Source: CAZSLI01 sp964607705
GTDB taxonomy: Bacteria > Actinomycetota > Coriobacteriia > Anaerosomatales > PHET01
Length of the DNA: 64,000 nucleotides
Direction: 5' to 3'
NCBI GenBank assembly: GCA_964607705.1
Contig: CAZSLI010000002.1
Span: 144,237-208,236, forward strand
This document shows, one piece after another, positions 51,334 through 60,152 of this stretch. Position numbers and translations under genes: made by a program. How positions within the stretch are numbered: the first letter of the stretch is position 1; every line of letters starts with the position of its first letter. Below the pieces are notes generated by a model that had not been told where the DNA came from, made no database searches, and saw only the letters and a program-made list of their open reading frames with translations.

Positions 51334-52493
51334 CGCCCGGTTCGGAATCAAAAGCGCAGGACCTCAGGATCATCATCTTCGACACGAACGTGCTGCTCGC
51401 AGACCCTAACTCGATCCTGTCGTTCCCTCGCGCCGAGGTGGTCATTCCGGAAACGGTCCTCGGCGAGCTCGACAAGCTGAAGACGGCTCGTGTCGATCCC
51501 GACCTGCGTTTTCGGGGGCGTGAGGTCAGCCGCCTGCTTTTCGAGTTGTCCGAGGACGGATCGCTCGTCGCAGGCGTAGACACGCCGGACGGCGGCCGGA
51601 TCCGGGTCGCGCCTTTCGAGAGCGACGCCGATCTGCCTGACGGCATGACCACGCGCAACTCCGACGACCGTATCCTCGCGACGGCCTATCAGGTCTACCA
51701 GGCCAATGCGGACAGGGGCGAGGTCACGCTTCTCACCAACGACCTCAACATGCTGCTCAAGGCGCAGACGCTCGGGATCCCCGTCGAGCGCTACGGCGAA
51801 GGCGTGGAGGGTGGTTTCGCCCGTCGCTACATCATCAGGCCGTTCCAGCGCTACAAGGTCCCGATCGCTATCCTGGCGATCGCACTGGCCGTGTTCGCGG
51901 CGGTCATCGTGCTTGTGGTCTTCTACCGGCAGCCCGCGCCGTCGCAGACCCTGACCCCTGAGTTCCGCCAGCTACTGAGCACGCAGCAGCAGAACGCCTT
52001 CGACGCTCTCGCATCGCTCGAGACCGACCCGCAGGACGCGGACGCGCTCAAGACCATGGGCGACTTCTACTTTGATGCCGTGAACAACGCGCAGCAGATC
52101 GGCGACCAGGCAGCAGCGATCAACTACAGCAAGAAGGGCGTGCGCTACTACGAGCAGTACCTCCAGCAGCAGCCCAAGGACAACGACGCGCGGTCCGATA
52201 TGGCGTCGCTGCTGTTCTACTCGGGCCAGACCGATGCCGCGATCCGCGAAGTCGGACGGGTGCTCGAGAACGATCCCAAGCACATCAACGGGAACTTCAA
52301 TCTGGGCATCTTCTACCTTCAGGGCCGCCGTGACCTGAACGCGGCTGCCAATCAGATGCGCAAGGTGATCCAGCTGACGGCAGACAACCAGAATCCCCAC
52401 GTCAAGGAGCAGGCTCAGACGCTCCTGCAGCAGATAGAGTCCGAGCTGAAAGGCTCGTCGACTCCGACCGGAACCCAAGGAGTCACGCAATGA
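51330..52493 (+). CDS. PIN domain - transmembrane helix - TPR fusion protein
   Basis: 387 residues. Residues about 10-160: PIN nuclease domain of the PhoH/YlaK type, with IIFDTNVLLADP, VLGELDKLK, NSDDRILATA and LLTNDLNMLLKA supplying the four acidic sites. About 180-205: one helix (VPIAILAIALAVFAAVIVLVV). About 215-380: TPR repeats (ALKTMGDFYFDAVNNAQQIG, YSKKGVRYYEQYLQQ, HINGNFNLGIFYLQGR). The PIN part would be cytosolic and the TPR part outside, or the reverse; positive charges before the helix favour a cytosolic PIN. GTG start overlaps the previous stop; its stop overlaps the trxB ATG. Confidence 0.8.
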   Translation: MTPGSESKAQDLRIIIFDTNVLLADPNSILSFPRAEVVIPETVLGELDKLKTARVDPDLRFRGREVSRLLFELSEDGSLVAGVDTPDGGRIRVAPFESDADLPDGMTTRNSDDRILATAYQVYQANADRGEVTLLTNDLNMLLKAQTLGIPVERYGEGVEGGFARRYIIRPFQRYKVPIAILAIALAVFAAVIVLVVFYRQPAPSQTLTPEFRQLLSTQQQNAFDALASLETDPQDADALKTMGDFYFDAVNNAQQIGDQAAAINYSKKGVRYYEQYLQQQPKDNDARSDMASLLFYSGQTDAAIREVGRVLENDPKHINGNFNLGIFYLQGRRDLNAAANQMRKVIQLTADNQNPHVKEQAQTLLQQIESELKGSSTPTGTQGVTQ

Positions 52494-53434
52494 GCGACCA
52501 GCACATCGACATCGCGATCGTCGGCGCAGGTCCGGGAGGGCTCGCCGCCGCCCTGTACGCCTCGCGCGGTCGCGCCAAGACCGTGGTGTTCGAGCGCGGC
52601 ATCCCCGGCGGCCAGATCGTCACCACCGACTGGGTCGAGAACTACCCGGGCTTCCCCAAGGGGATCTCCGGGGCCGAACTCGGCGAACTCATGGCCAAGC
52701 AGGCCGAGGAGCACGGCGCGGTGATCCGCACCTTCGCGCCGGTCGACGCGATCGAGCAGGTGGACAACCACTTCGTGCTGGTGAGCGAGGATGAGCGCTT
52801 CGATGCCGACGCGGTGATCCTCGCTGCCGGCGCCGTGCCGCGCAAGCTCGGCATCCCCGGAGAAGCCGAGTACACCGGACGCGGCGTCTCCTGGTGTGCC
52901 ACCTGCGACGGAGCGCTCTACCGCGACAAGACCGTCTGCGTCATCGGCGGAGGCGACGCCGCCGTCGAGGAGGCGATGTTCCTCACCAAGTTCGCGGCGA
53001 AGGTCCACCTGATCCACCGGCGCGACGAACTGCGCGCAACCAAGTGCATCCAGGAGCGCTGCTTCGCCAACGACAAGATCGAGCTGCACTGGAACCGCGT
53101 CCCCGTCGAGATCCTCGGCGAGGAGAACAAGGTGCGCGGCATCCGGCTTGAGTCCACTTCCGGCGAGCCCGAGGTGACGCTGCCGGTCGACGGCGTGTTC
53201 ATCTTCGTCGGCGTGCATCCCCTAAGCGAGCTCGTTCGGGGTATGGTGGACTGCGACGAAACCGGTTACGTGAAGACCGACCACGACGGGCGAACCTCCC
53301 TGCCTGGCCTCTTCGCCGCCGGAGACGTGACCGACAACGAGCTCAAGCAAGTGATCACGGCAGCGGCGAAGGGCGCCTCAGCGGCGTTCGAGGCGCTCCG
53401 CTACATCGACGAGCAGATCTCCTGCTCCATCTAG
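52490..53434 (+). CDS. trxB: Thioredoxin reductase
   Basis: 314 residues. FAD-binding IVGAGPGGLAAALYA, redox motif SWCATCDGALY, NAD(P)-binding GGGDAAVEEAMFL, and the C-terminal FAD motif GLFAAGDVTD. It reduces thioredoxin with NADPH. The ATG overlaps the PIN-TPR stop (ATGA) and trxA follows 22 bp later. It may also supply electrons to the Sec peroxiredoxin via thioredoxin. Confidence 0.95.
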   Translation: MSDQHIDIAIVGAGPGGLAAALYASRGRAKTVVFERGIPGGQIVTTDWVENYPGFPKGISGAELGELMAKQAEEHGAVIRTFAPVDAIEQVDNHFVLVSEDERFDADAVILAAGAVPRKLGIPGEAEYTGRGVSWCATCDGALYRDKTVCVIGGGDAAVEEAMFLTKFAAKVHLIHRRDELRATKCIQERCFANDKIELHWNRVPVEILGEENKVRGIRLESTSGEPEVTLPVDGVFIFVGVHPLSELVRGMVDCDETGYVKTDHDGRTSLPGLFAAGDVTDNELKQVITAAAKGASAAFEALRYIDEQISCSI

Positions 53435-53456
53435 TCCGGTCGTGAAGGGAGTACCC

Positions 53457-53780
53457 ATGGCAGATCTGGTCCAGGTCACCGACGGCAACTTCGCAGAGAC
53501 CGTCGAGGGCAGCGCCAAGGCGTTCGTCGTCGACTTCTGGGCGCCGTGGTGCGGCCCGTGCCGCATGATGGAGCCCGTGCTCAAAGAGGTGGCCGCCGAG
53601 TACGACTCGCTGACGGTTGGCAAGCTCAACGTCGACGAGAACCCGGGCACCGCCACCAAGTTCGACATCCTCTCGATCCCCACGCTGCTCATCTTCAAGG
53701 ACGGCCAGGTCGTGAAGAAGATCGTGGGCGCCCGCTCGAAGAAGCAGCTCGTCGACGAGCTCTCCCCCTGGCTGGGCTGA
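53457..53780 (+). CDS. trxA: Thioredoxin
   Basis: 107 residues. FVVDFWAPWCGPCRMMEP carries the WCGPC active site, and the cis-proline segment SIPTLLIFKDG follows. General disulfide reductant; partner of TrxB in the same operon. GAAGGGA precedes the ATG. Confidence 0.96.
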   Translation: MADLVQVTDGNFAETVEGSAKAFVVDFWAPWCGPCRMMEPVLKEVAAEYDSLTVGKLNVDENPGTATKFDILSIPTLLIFKDGQVVKKIVGARSKKQLVDELSPWLG

Positions 53781-53783
53781 CGC

Positions 53784-54035
53784 ATGTGCCAGAAGGGCGT
53801 CAACACCGACCAGATGAAGCTCATGATCGGCCAGGCCGATGACTCGCTCGCGATGACGCAGCAGTGGCTCGAGCAGATCCACCACCTCGCTGATCACGGC
53901 GGGCTCAACCGTCCGAGCACCGAGGTCGCCCAAGCGTCCGTGCTCCTCGGCGAGGCTCGAGCGAAGCTCGACCAGGCGCTCGACCTCATGGATGGCGAGA
54001 CCGCAGGCCCCGACGCGAGCGTCGAGCTCGTCTAG
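53784..54035 (+). CDS. Small helical protein, unknown
   Basis: 83 residues, begins 3 bp after trxA. Mostly amphipathic helix (MIGQADDSLAMTQQWLEQIHHLADHG, ASVLLGEARAKLDQALDLMDG) with one Cys at residue 2. No family recognised. Last gene before the operon terminator; the coupling to trxA suggests it is expressed with it. Confidence 0.6.
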   Translation: MCQKGVNTDQMKLMIGQADDSLAMTQQWLEQIHHLADHGGLNRPSTEVAQASVLLGEARAKLDQALDLMDGETAGPDASVELV

Positions 54036-54058
54036 CCACCAGCCACACGCAACGCAGC

Positions 54059-54093
54059 AGACGCCCTCGCCATCGCGGCGGGGGCGTCTTTTC
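54059..54093 (+). terminator. Intrinsic terminator of the trx operon
   Basis: AGACGCCC/GGGCGTCT stem with inner CGCC/GGCG, followed by TTTTCG. Confidence 0.85.
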
Positions 54094-54131
54094 GTTGCAG
54101 CGCGATCCCCCGTTGAAGGTGTGCCGCCACG

Positions 54132-54159
54132 GTGCTACGCTTTCCCGAATTCGTGCTAC
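54132..54159 (+). promoter_or_regulatory. Candidate NikR-binding repeat
   Basis: GTGCTAC at 54132-54138 and again at 54153-54159, exactly 21 bp apart (two helical turns), 19 bp before the nikR ATG. The half site resembles GTGTTAC, known from NikR operators in other bacteria, but here the two copies point the same way. Confidence 0.45.
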
Positions 54160-54177
54160 CACGGTCGGAGGCGTGTC

Positions 54178-54597
54178 ATGGGTGATCTCGTGAGGTTCGG
54201 CATCGCGATGGACGAGGGGCTGCTCGAGCGCTTCGACGCCCTCGTCGCCCGCCGAGGAACCGCCGCCAACCGCTCCGAGGCGATCCGCGACCTCGTCCGC
54301 GATGCGCTCGTGGACAGCGCCTGGGAGGACTCGGACGAGCTGATCGTCGGCACCGTCACGATGGTCTTCGACCACCACGCGAGCGACCTCTCTGAGCGGC
54401 TGGACTCCCTGCAGCACCAGCACTTCGACAAGATCGTCTCGACGCTCCACGTCCACCTCGACCCGCATAACTGCCTCGAGGTGCTCGTCATCCGCGGGCG
54501 AAGCGGCGACGTACGCGCCATCGCCGACTCGCTCCTGGGAACCAAGGGCGTCAAGCACGGGAAGCTCGTCACGACGACCACCGGACACGGACTCTAG
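54178..54597 (+). CDS. nikR: Nickel-responsive regulator NikR
   Basis: 139 residues. Ribbon-helix-helix N-terminus (VRFGIAMDEGLLERFD, NRSEAIRDLVRDAL) and ACT-like nickel domain with FDHHAS, HVHLDPHNCLEV giving the His/His/Cys high-affinity nickel site. It represses nickel uptake genes when nickel is ample. GGAGG lies upstream of the ATG. It is 6 bp before the nickel transporter gene, so the operon is self-regulated. Confidence 0.94.
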   Translation: MGDLVRFGIAMDEGLLERFDALVARRGTAANRSEAIRDLVRDALVDSAWEDSDELIVGTVTMVFDHHASDLSERLDSLQHQHFDKIVSTLHVHLDPHNCLEVLVIRGRSGDVRAIADSLLGTKGVKHGKLVTTTTGHGL

Positions 54598-54603
54598 GCG
54601 ATC

Positions 54604-56322
54604 ATGCACATCCCCGACGGCATGCTCTCCACGCAAGTCGCCGCCGCCTCGGCGGCGACCAGCACGGGCGTCGTCGCCTATGCCGTGAACTGGACCAAGC
54701 GCAACCTGTCGGACCGCCACACGGTGCTCATGGCCGTCATGGCGGCGCTGGTGTTCGCGCTCCAGATGCTCAACTTCCCCATCGCACCCGGGATCTCGGG
54801 GCACTTCGCCGGAGGTGCGGCCGCTGCCCTGTTGCTCGGGCCCTGGCCCGCGGTCATCGTGCTCACCACGGTGCTGCTCGTGCAGGCCTTCATGTTCGCT
54901 GACGGCGGGGTCGTGGCACTCGGCGCCAACGTTCTCAACCTCGCCATCATCGGTCCGTTCGTGGGGTATGCGGTCGCCACCGGACTGCGGCGCCTCAAGC
55001 TGCTGCCTGATTCGGTGCGCATCTTCACGGCGGCCTGGGCCGCGGTCGTCGTCTCGGCGCTCGCCGTCGCGATCGAGGTGTGGCTGTCCGGCCGCGCACC
55101 TCTGGGCCCGGCGCTCGCGGCACTGGGCGGCTGGCACGCGATCGTGGGCATCGGCGAGGGGCTGATCACCGTCGGCCTCATCGCGTTCGTCACCCGCGTG
55201 CGCCCCGACGTCCTCCCCGGCGCTGCCGAGGAGGCGCGTGGCACCCGCGCCGTCGCGCTGGTTCTCGGCGCGCTGGCGCTCGTCGCAGGGGGCCTGTCCT
55301 GGCTCGCGTCCTCGCATCCTGACGCGCTCGAGTCGGTCGCCGCCACCAGCGGCTTCTCCTCCGGCCTCGACCCCCTTGCGTCGCCGCTCGCCGAGTACGC
55401 CGTGCCCGGCGTCGCCAACGACGCGCTTGCAGGCGTCCTCGCGGGCGTCGTGGGACTGCTGCTCGCCGGCTCGCTGCTTTGGGGCCTCGGCCTCCTGCTG
55501 CGGAAACGCCGGGCCGACGCGCACGCCAACGAGCTGCACCGTCACCGCCACGAGCACGAATCCGAGCCCGAGCACGCGCACCCCCATCATCATCGCTCGG
55601 GGACGCACGAGCACGCGCACCCGCTCGTCTTCGAGCGCTACACCTACACGGTCTCGCCCATCCACGCGCTCGACCCGCGCGCCAAGATCGTCGCGGCGCT
55701 CATCGTGGTGCTCGGCGTGGTGCTCGCTCCACCTCCCCAGGCGCTCGAGTTCGTGCTCATGGCGAGCCTGCTCCTCGGCGTGACCCTGCTCGCCCGCGTG
55801 CCTGTCCGCGCCGTGCTCGCTCGCAGCACGCTCGTGCTCCCGGTCGCGATCACGCTCGCGCTGTTCGCGCCCCTCACGGCGATCGGCTGGCCGCTCGCGT
55901 GGGCGATCGTGAGCAAGTCGTGGCTCTCGGCGCTGACGGTCATCCTGCTCTCGGCGACAACGCCACCGGCCAAGCTGCTCCTCGGCTTGCGGCGGCTCCA
56001 TCTGCCGCAGGTCTTCATCACGACTCTGTCGTTCCTCTACCGCTTCGCAGTCGTCCTCGGTGAGCAGCTGACGTCGATGCGCCGGGCCGTGGCCAGCCGA
56101 GGACCCACGCTGCCGCCCGCCCGCCGGGTCGCGCTCTACGGCAACCTTGCCGGCAACCTGTTCGTGCGCAGCTACGAGCGCGGCGAACGCGTGCACAGCG
56201 CCATGCTCGCGCGCGGGTTCGCCGGCTCGCTTCCGAGCGCCGAGGTCCTCACCTTGCGTCCCGCCGACGCGGCCCTCGTCGTCGCCGCCCTCCTGACCGC
56301 CGCAGCGCTGCTGCTCTACTGA
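54604..56322 (+). CDS. nikMNQ: NikM-NikN-NikQ fusion: ECF nickel transporter membrane component
   Basis: 572 residues. NikM/CbiM part (1-200) begins MHIPDGML, whose Met1-His2 N-terminus binds nickel, with FPIAPGISGHFAGGA. A NikN/PDGLE part (about 215-300) has LASSHPDALESVAATSGF and two helices. A His-rich linker (about 305-345: HRHRHEHESEPEHAHPHHH) follows, then a NikQ/CbiQ part (350-572) with HALDPRAKIVAALIVV and MLARGF. Usually these are two or three genes. Choice of nickel over cobalt is supported by adjacent nikR and hyp genes. Confidence 0.92.
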   Translation: MHIPDGMLSTQVAAASAATSTGVVAYAVNWTKRNLSDRHTVLMAVMAALVFALQMLNFPIAPGISGHFAGGAAAALLLGPWPAVIVLTTVLLVQAFMFADGGVVALGANVLNLAIIGPFVGYAVATGLRRLKLLPDSVRIFTAAWAAVVVSALAVAIEVWLSGRAPLGPALAALGGWHAIVGIGEGLITVGLIAFVTRVRPDVLPGAAEEARGTRAVALVLGALALVAGGLSWLASSHPDALESVAATSGFSSGLDPLASPLAEYAVPGVANDALAGVLAGVVGLLLAGSLLWGLGLLLRKRRADAHANELHRHRHEHESEPEHAHPHHHRSGTHEHAHPLVFERYTYTVSPIHALDPRAKIVAALIVVLGVVLAPPPQALEFVLMASLLLGVTLLARVPVRAVLARSTLVLPVAITLALFAPLTAIGWPLAWAIVSKSWLSALTVILLSATTPPAKLLLGLRRLHLPQVFITTLSFLYRFAVVLGEQLTSMRRAVASRGPTLPPARRVALYGNLAGNLFVRSYERGERVHSAMLARGFAGSLPSAEVLTLRPADAALVVAALLTAAALLLY

Positions 56323-56332
56323 TCGGATCACC

Positions 56333-57073
56333 GTGCCAGACGCGCCCGCGCTCAAGACTGAGAACCTCCGGCACACGTACCCGGACGGCACCTGCTCGCT
56401 CGACGGCATCGACCTCGAGATCGCCGAGGGCGAGCGCATCGCGCTTCTGGGACCCAACGGCGCCGGCAAGTCGACGCTCATCCTGCACGTGAACGGCATC
56501 CTGATGCCCCAGGAGGGCCGCATGAGCGTCGGAGGCGTCGCAGTCGCCGAGGACACGCTCGCGAGCGTCAGACAGCGCGTGGGGCTCGTGTTCCAGGACC
56601 CGGACGACCAGCTCTTCATGACGACCGTCTACGACGACGTCGCCTTCGGCCCCCTCAACATGGGCCTGCCTGCCGAGGAGGTTGACGCACGCGTCCACCG
56701 GGCGCTCCATGCCGTGGGACTCGCCGAGCACGCCAGCAAGTCCGGCATGCACCTGTCGTTCGGCCAGCGCAAGCGCGTCGCCCTCGCCACCGTGCTGTCC
56801 ATGGAGCCGAAGCTGCTCGTGCTCGACGAGCCCACCTCGAACCTCGATCCGCGCGCGAAGCGCCAGATGGTGGAGCTGCTAGCGTCTCTAACCACCACGA
56901 TGATCGTCGCCACCCACGACATGGACGTGGCTTGGGAACTCTGCGACCGGGCGGTCCTTCTCGACAACGGGCGCGTGGCAGCCGATGGCCCCGCTCGTGA
57001 AGTCATGGCGGACGAGACACTCATGAGCGCTCACGGACTCGAGCTGCCGCCTGCGGTGCGCTACGGCTCCTGA
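56333..57073 (+). CDS. nikO: Nickel ECF transporter ATPase (NikO/CbiO)
   Basis: 246 residues. Walker A LLGPNGAGKSTLI, Q-loop VFQDPDDQLFMTTVYDDVAFGP (typical of ECF ATPases), signature LSFGQRKRVALATVL, Walker B LLVLDEPTSNLD. GTG start, 10 bp after the membrane component. Powers nickel import by the fused NikMNQ protein. Confidence 0.94.
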   Translation: MPDAPALKTENLRHTYPDGTCSLDGIDLEIAEGERIALLGPNGAGKSTLILHVNGILMPQEGRMSVGGVAVAEDTLASVRQRVGLVFQDPDDQLFMTTVYDDVAFGPLNMGLPAEEVDARVHRALHAVGLAEHASKSGMHLSFGQRKRVALATVLSMEPKLLVLDEPTSNLDPRAKRQMVELLASLTTTMIVATHDMDVAWELCDRAVLLDNGRVAADGPAREVMADETLMSAHGLELPPAVRYGS

Positions 57074-57089
57074 ACGTGCTGGTAGAATC

Positions 57090-57737
57090 GTGAGCGTGAC
57101 GGAGCCGACCAACAGCCTTTGCGGTCCTGACGCGCACGCCGAGCGCGCGCCGGTGCTCTACGAGTGCCCCACGTGCCTCTACATCACGAAGGATGCGGGG
57201 CTCAAGAGCGGCGACAAACCGTGCCCGTCATGCCGCAACTTCTCGGACAGGTGGCGCAAGATGCCCGCGGAGAGGCTCGCGCGCTTCGACGAGAGCATCC
57301 GCCAACACCACCGCAATGGCGACCATGAGGTGGTCGTGGTGCTCGTTGCCACCTTCCTCGAGACGGTCATGGAGGACCTGCTCGCCCGAATGATGCAGGC
57401 GCAGGGCGCGACCACCAAGGTCACGGCGCTCGTCCTCGATACCGAGCGCAGCGTGGGCATGCGTATCGGCAAGCTGTTCCCCGCGCTCGCCGGTCAGACG
57501 TTCGAGGATGTCGCCGCCGAGGTCGGCTTCCGCGAGTTCCCCAAGCGCTGGCGCGCGATGCGGGGCGCGCGCAACGCGTTCATCCACGGCGAGTCTTTCG
57601 ACGACCCGCGCGAGACCCTCGACCATGCCGAGGCCTGCGAGGCGATGTCGCTGCTCGACCAGGCCTACGAGCTGTTCATCCTCATGAACAACCGCTTCGT
57701 CGCCGGCGAGATGGTCCGGACCGGTCGCGCGAAGTGA
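57090..57737 (+). CDS. Zinc-ribbon plus HEPN-like protein
   Basis: 215 residues. N-terminal zinc ribbon with CPTC...CPSC (about residues 26-48), then an all-helical domain with ATFLETVMEDLLARMM and the motif RNAFIHGE, an RNxxxH of the kind found in HEPN domains (RNases or nucleotide-binding). No further family recognised. Start GTG 57090 or GTG 57096. It sits inside the nickel/hyp cluster: 16 bp after nikO, and its stop overlaps the hypF GTG by 4 bp. Whether it has a hydrogenase role is unknown. Confidence 0.6.
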   Translation: MSVTEPTNSLCGPDAHAERAPVLYECPTCLYITKDAGLKSGDKPCPSCRNFSDRWRKMPAERLARFDESIRQHHRNGDHEVVVVLVATFLETVMEDLLARMMQAQGATTKVTALVLDTERSVGMRIGKLFPALAGQTFEDVAAEVGFREFPKRWRAMRGARNAFIHGESFDDPRETLDHAEACEAMSLLDQAYELFILMNNRFVAGEMVRTGRAK

Positions 57738-60106
57738 AAGCGCTCGCCCTCCACGTGTCCGGCATCGTCCAGGGCGTCGGGTTCCGTCCGTTCGTGTACA
57801 ACCTCGCCATCGAGCAGGGCCTCGCCGGCTGGGTGCTCAACGCGAGCGATGGCGTGCACTGCGTCGTCGAGGGCGTTGACTCAGTTGTCGAATCCTTCCC
57901 CGAGCTGCTCGAAGAACGCGCTCCGGCCATGTCCGTCATCGAGCACGTGATCGCCGAGGAGGTCGAGCCCGAGGGCTTCACCGGCTTCGAGATCCGCGAG
58001 TCTCACGCCGAGAGCGGCGCGATGACGCTCGTCTCCCCCGACATCGCCACCTGCCCCGACTGCGCAGCCGAGCTCGTCACGCCCGGCGACCGCCGCGAGG
58101 GCTACCCCTTCATCAACTGCACCAACTGCGGTCCCCGCTTCACGATCATCGGCGACGTGCCCTACGACCGCCCGCTGACTACGATGCGGGACTTCCCCAT
58201 GTGCCCCGAGTGCTCCGCCGAGTACGGCGATCCAACCGACCGCCGCTTCCATGCCCAGCCGGACGCCTGTTTCGTGTGCGGCCCCCGCCTCTACCTCAAC
58301 GCCCCCGATGCAACCGAGGACTGGTGCTGGAGCCTCGAGCGCGAAGTCTCGCCCCGCCCCCATCGCGATGCCGAGGACGAGCGGCGCCGTAGCGACGCCA
58401 TCCTCGGCGCCGTAGCGGAGCGACTCGGGCGAGGGCAGGTGCTGGCCATCAAGGGGCTCGGGGGCTTTCACCTGGCTTGCGACGCGCTCGACGCCGCTGC
58501 AGTCGCCCGCCTGCGCGAGCGCAAGCACCGCTGGGGCAAGCCCCTCGCGATCATGGTCCGCGACCTCGTCGAGGCGCGCGACTACTGCCTCGTGGGCGAG
58601 GAAGAGGAAGAGCTGCTCACCGGCGCCGTGCGCCCTGTCGTCCTGCTCCGCAAGCGTCCGGGCGGCAAGCAACTGGCCACCGGGGTCGCCGACGAGCTCG
58701 CCGAGGTCGGCGTCATGCTGCCGTACACGCCGCTGCACCACCTGCTCATGAGGCTCGTTTCAGGTCCGCTGGTCATGACGAGCGGCAACCTCTCAGACGA
58801 GCCCATCGCCACCGACAACGCAGAGGCCTTGGCACGGCTCAGCGGGATCGCCGATGCGTTCCTGCTGCACGACCGCGCCATCTACAGCCGCTACGACGAC
58901 AGCGTCGTCCGCGTGGTGGGCGGCGTCGTCGAGCCGGTGCGCCGGGCGCGCGGCTACGCTCCGTTCCCACTGCGCCTGCCGTTCACCACCGACGTGGACA
59001 TCCTGGCGGTGGGCCCTGAGCAGAAGAACACCTTCACTCTGTTGACGCGCGATTACGCGTTCGTCTCGCAGCACATCGGCGACCTCGAGAACGCGGAGAC
59101 GCTCGAGAGCTTCGAGCACACGGTGCGCCTGTATGAGCAGCTCTTCCGAATCGAGCCGCGCGTCGCCGCGCACGACCTCCACCCCGAGTACCTTTCGACA
59201 AAATTGGCGAAGTCGCTGGATATGCCGCTCGTCGGCGTCCAGCATCACCATGCGCACATCGTCAGCGTGACCGCCGAGCACAACGTGGACGAGCCCGTCA
59301 TAGGCTTCGCGTTCGACGGGACGGGCTACGGCGAGGACGGCCGCATCTGGGGCGGCGAGGTGCTCATCGCCGACTGGCGCGGCTACGAGCGCTTCGGCCA
59401 CCTGCGCTACGTCCCCATGCCCGGAGGCGCCGGCGCGATCAAGCGCCCCGCGCGCATGGCGGTCGGCACACTGCACGCGCTCGGGCTCCTCGGCCATCCG
59501 GGCGCCTGTCCGCTCCGGTCGCGCCTGGCCGAGAACGAGGAGCGCACCCTCGTGACGATGGTGGAGCGCGGCGTCAACTCGCCGCTCACGAGCTCGATGG
59601 GCCGGCTGTTCGACACGGTCGCCGCGATCGCGGGGGTTGCCGACGACGCGCGCTACGAGGGCGAGGCCGCCATCCTCCTGGAGGCATGCGCGGATCCTTC
59701 GGCTGAGGGCGCCTACGAGTTCGCCTTCCTCGCCGAGGACCCGGCCGATACCTCATGCGCCGCCGACATGCGGCCGTCGCTCGTGATCGACCCGACACCA
59801 GTGCTTCGTGCGGTCCTCGATGACGTGACGGCGGGCATACCCCCAGGGGTAATATCCATTCGATTCCACCGCGCGGTTGTCGCGTGTATAGTCTCGACGA
59901 GTGAGTCTGCTGCCGACCGTGTGGACACCCGCTGCATCGCACTGGCGGGCGGTGTGTTCATGAACCGGCTCGTACTGGGCGGCGCAGTCGAACGGCTCGT
60001 ACAGAACGGCTACCGGCCGCTCACCCACATGAGGCTACCGATGAACGATGCGGCGGTGTCGTTCGGGCAATCGGTGGTTGCATGGGCAAGGCGGCACGAA
60101 GTTTGA
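57734..60106 (+). CDS. hypF: Carbamoyltransferase HypF
   Basis: 790 residues. Acylphosphatase domain (GVGFRPFVYNLA), two zinc fingers (CPDCAAEL...CTNC and CPECSAEY...CFVC), YrdC-like domain (IKGLGGFHLACDA, TSGNLSDEPI) and C-terminal Kae1-like domain with VQHHHAHI and FAFDGTGYGEDG. It converts carbamoyl phosphate to the thiocarboxamide that becomes the cyanide ligands on the hydrogenase iron, passing it to HypE. GTG start overlaps the preceding stop. It leads hypC-hypD-hypE. Confidence 0.97.
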   Translation: MKALALHVSGIVQGVGFRPFVYNLAIEQGLAGWVLNASDGVHCVVEGVDSVVESFPELLEERAPAMSVIEHVIAEEVEPEGFTGFEIRESHAESGAMTLVSPDIATCPDCAAELVTPGDRREGYPFINCTNCGPRFTIIGDVPYDRPLTTMRDFPMCPECSAEYGDPTDRRFHAQPDACFVCGPRLYLNAPDATEDWCWSLEREVSPRPHRDAEDERRRSDAILGAVAERLGRGQVLAIKGLGGFHLACDALDAAAVARLRERKHRWGKPLAIMVRDLVEARDYCLVGEEEEELLTGAVRPVVLLRKRPGGKQLATGVADELAEVGVMLPYTPLHHLLMRLVSGPLVMTSGNLSDEPIATDNAEALARLSGIADAFLLHDRAIYSRYDDSVVRVVGGVVEPVRRARGYAPFPLRLPFTTDVDILAVGPEQKNTFTLLTRDYAFVSQHIGDLENAETLESFEHTVRLYEQLFRIEPRVAAHDLHPEYLSTKLAKSLDMPLVGVQHHHAHIVSVTAEHNVDEPVIGFAFDGTGYGEDGRIWGGEVLIADWRGYERFGHLRYVPMPGGAGAIKRPARMAVGTLHALGLLGHPGACPLRSRLAENEERTLVTMVERGVNSPLTSSMGRLFDTVAAIAGVADDARYEGEAAILLEACADPSAEGAYEFAFLAEDPADTSCAADMRPSLVIDPTPVLRAVLDDVTAGIPPGVISIRFHRAVVACIVSTSESAADRVDTRCIALAGGVFMNRLVLGGAVERLVQNGYRPLTHMRLPMNDAAVSFGQSVVAWARRHEV

Positions 60107-60152
60107 TGGGCTGGTACCTAACGCCTACCGGCACGGCTAAGGAGAACGTCTG

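Noticed and set aside
53986..56619. 877-residue minus-strand open frame
   Set aside because: Shadow of nikR and nikMNQ, rich in Arg/His/Gln low-complexity sequence with no fold.
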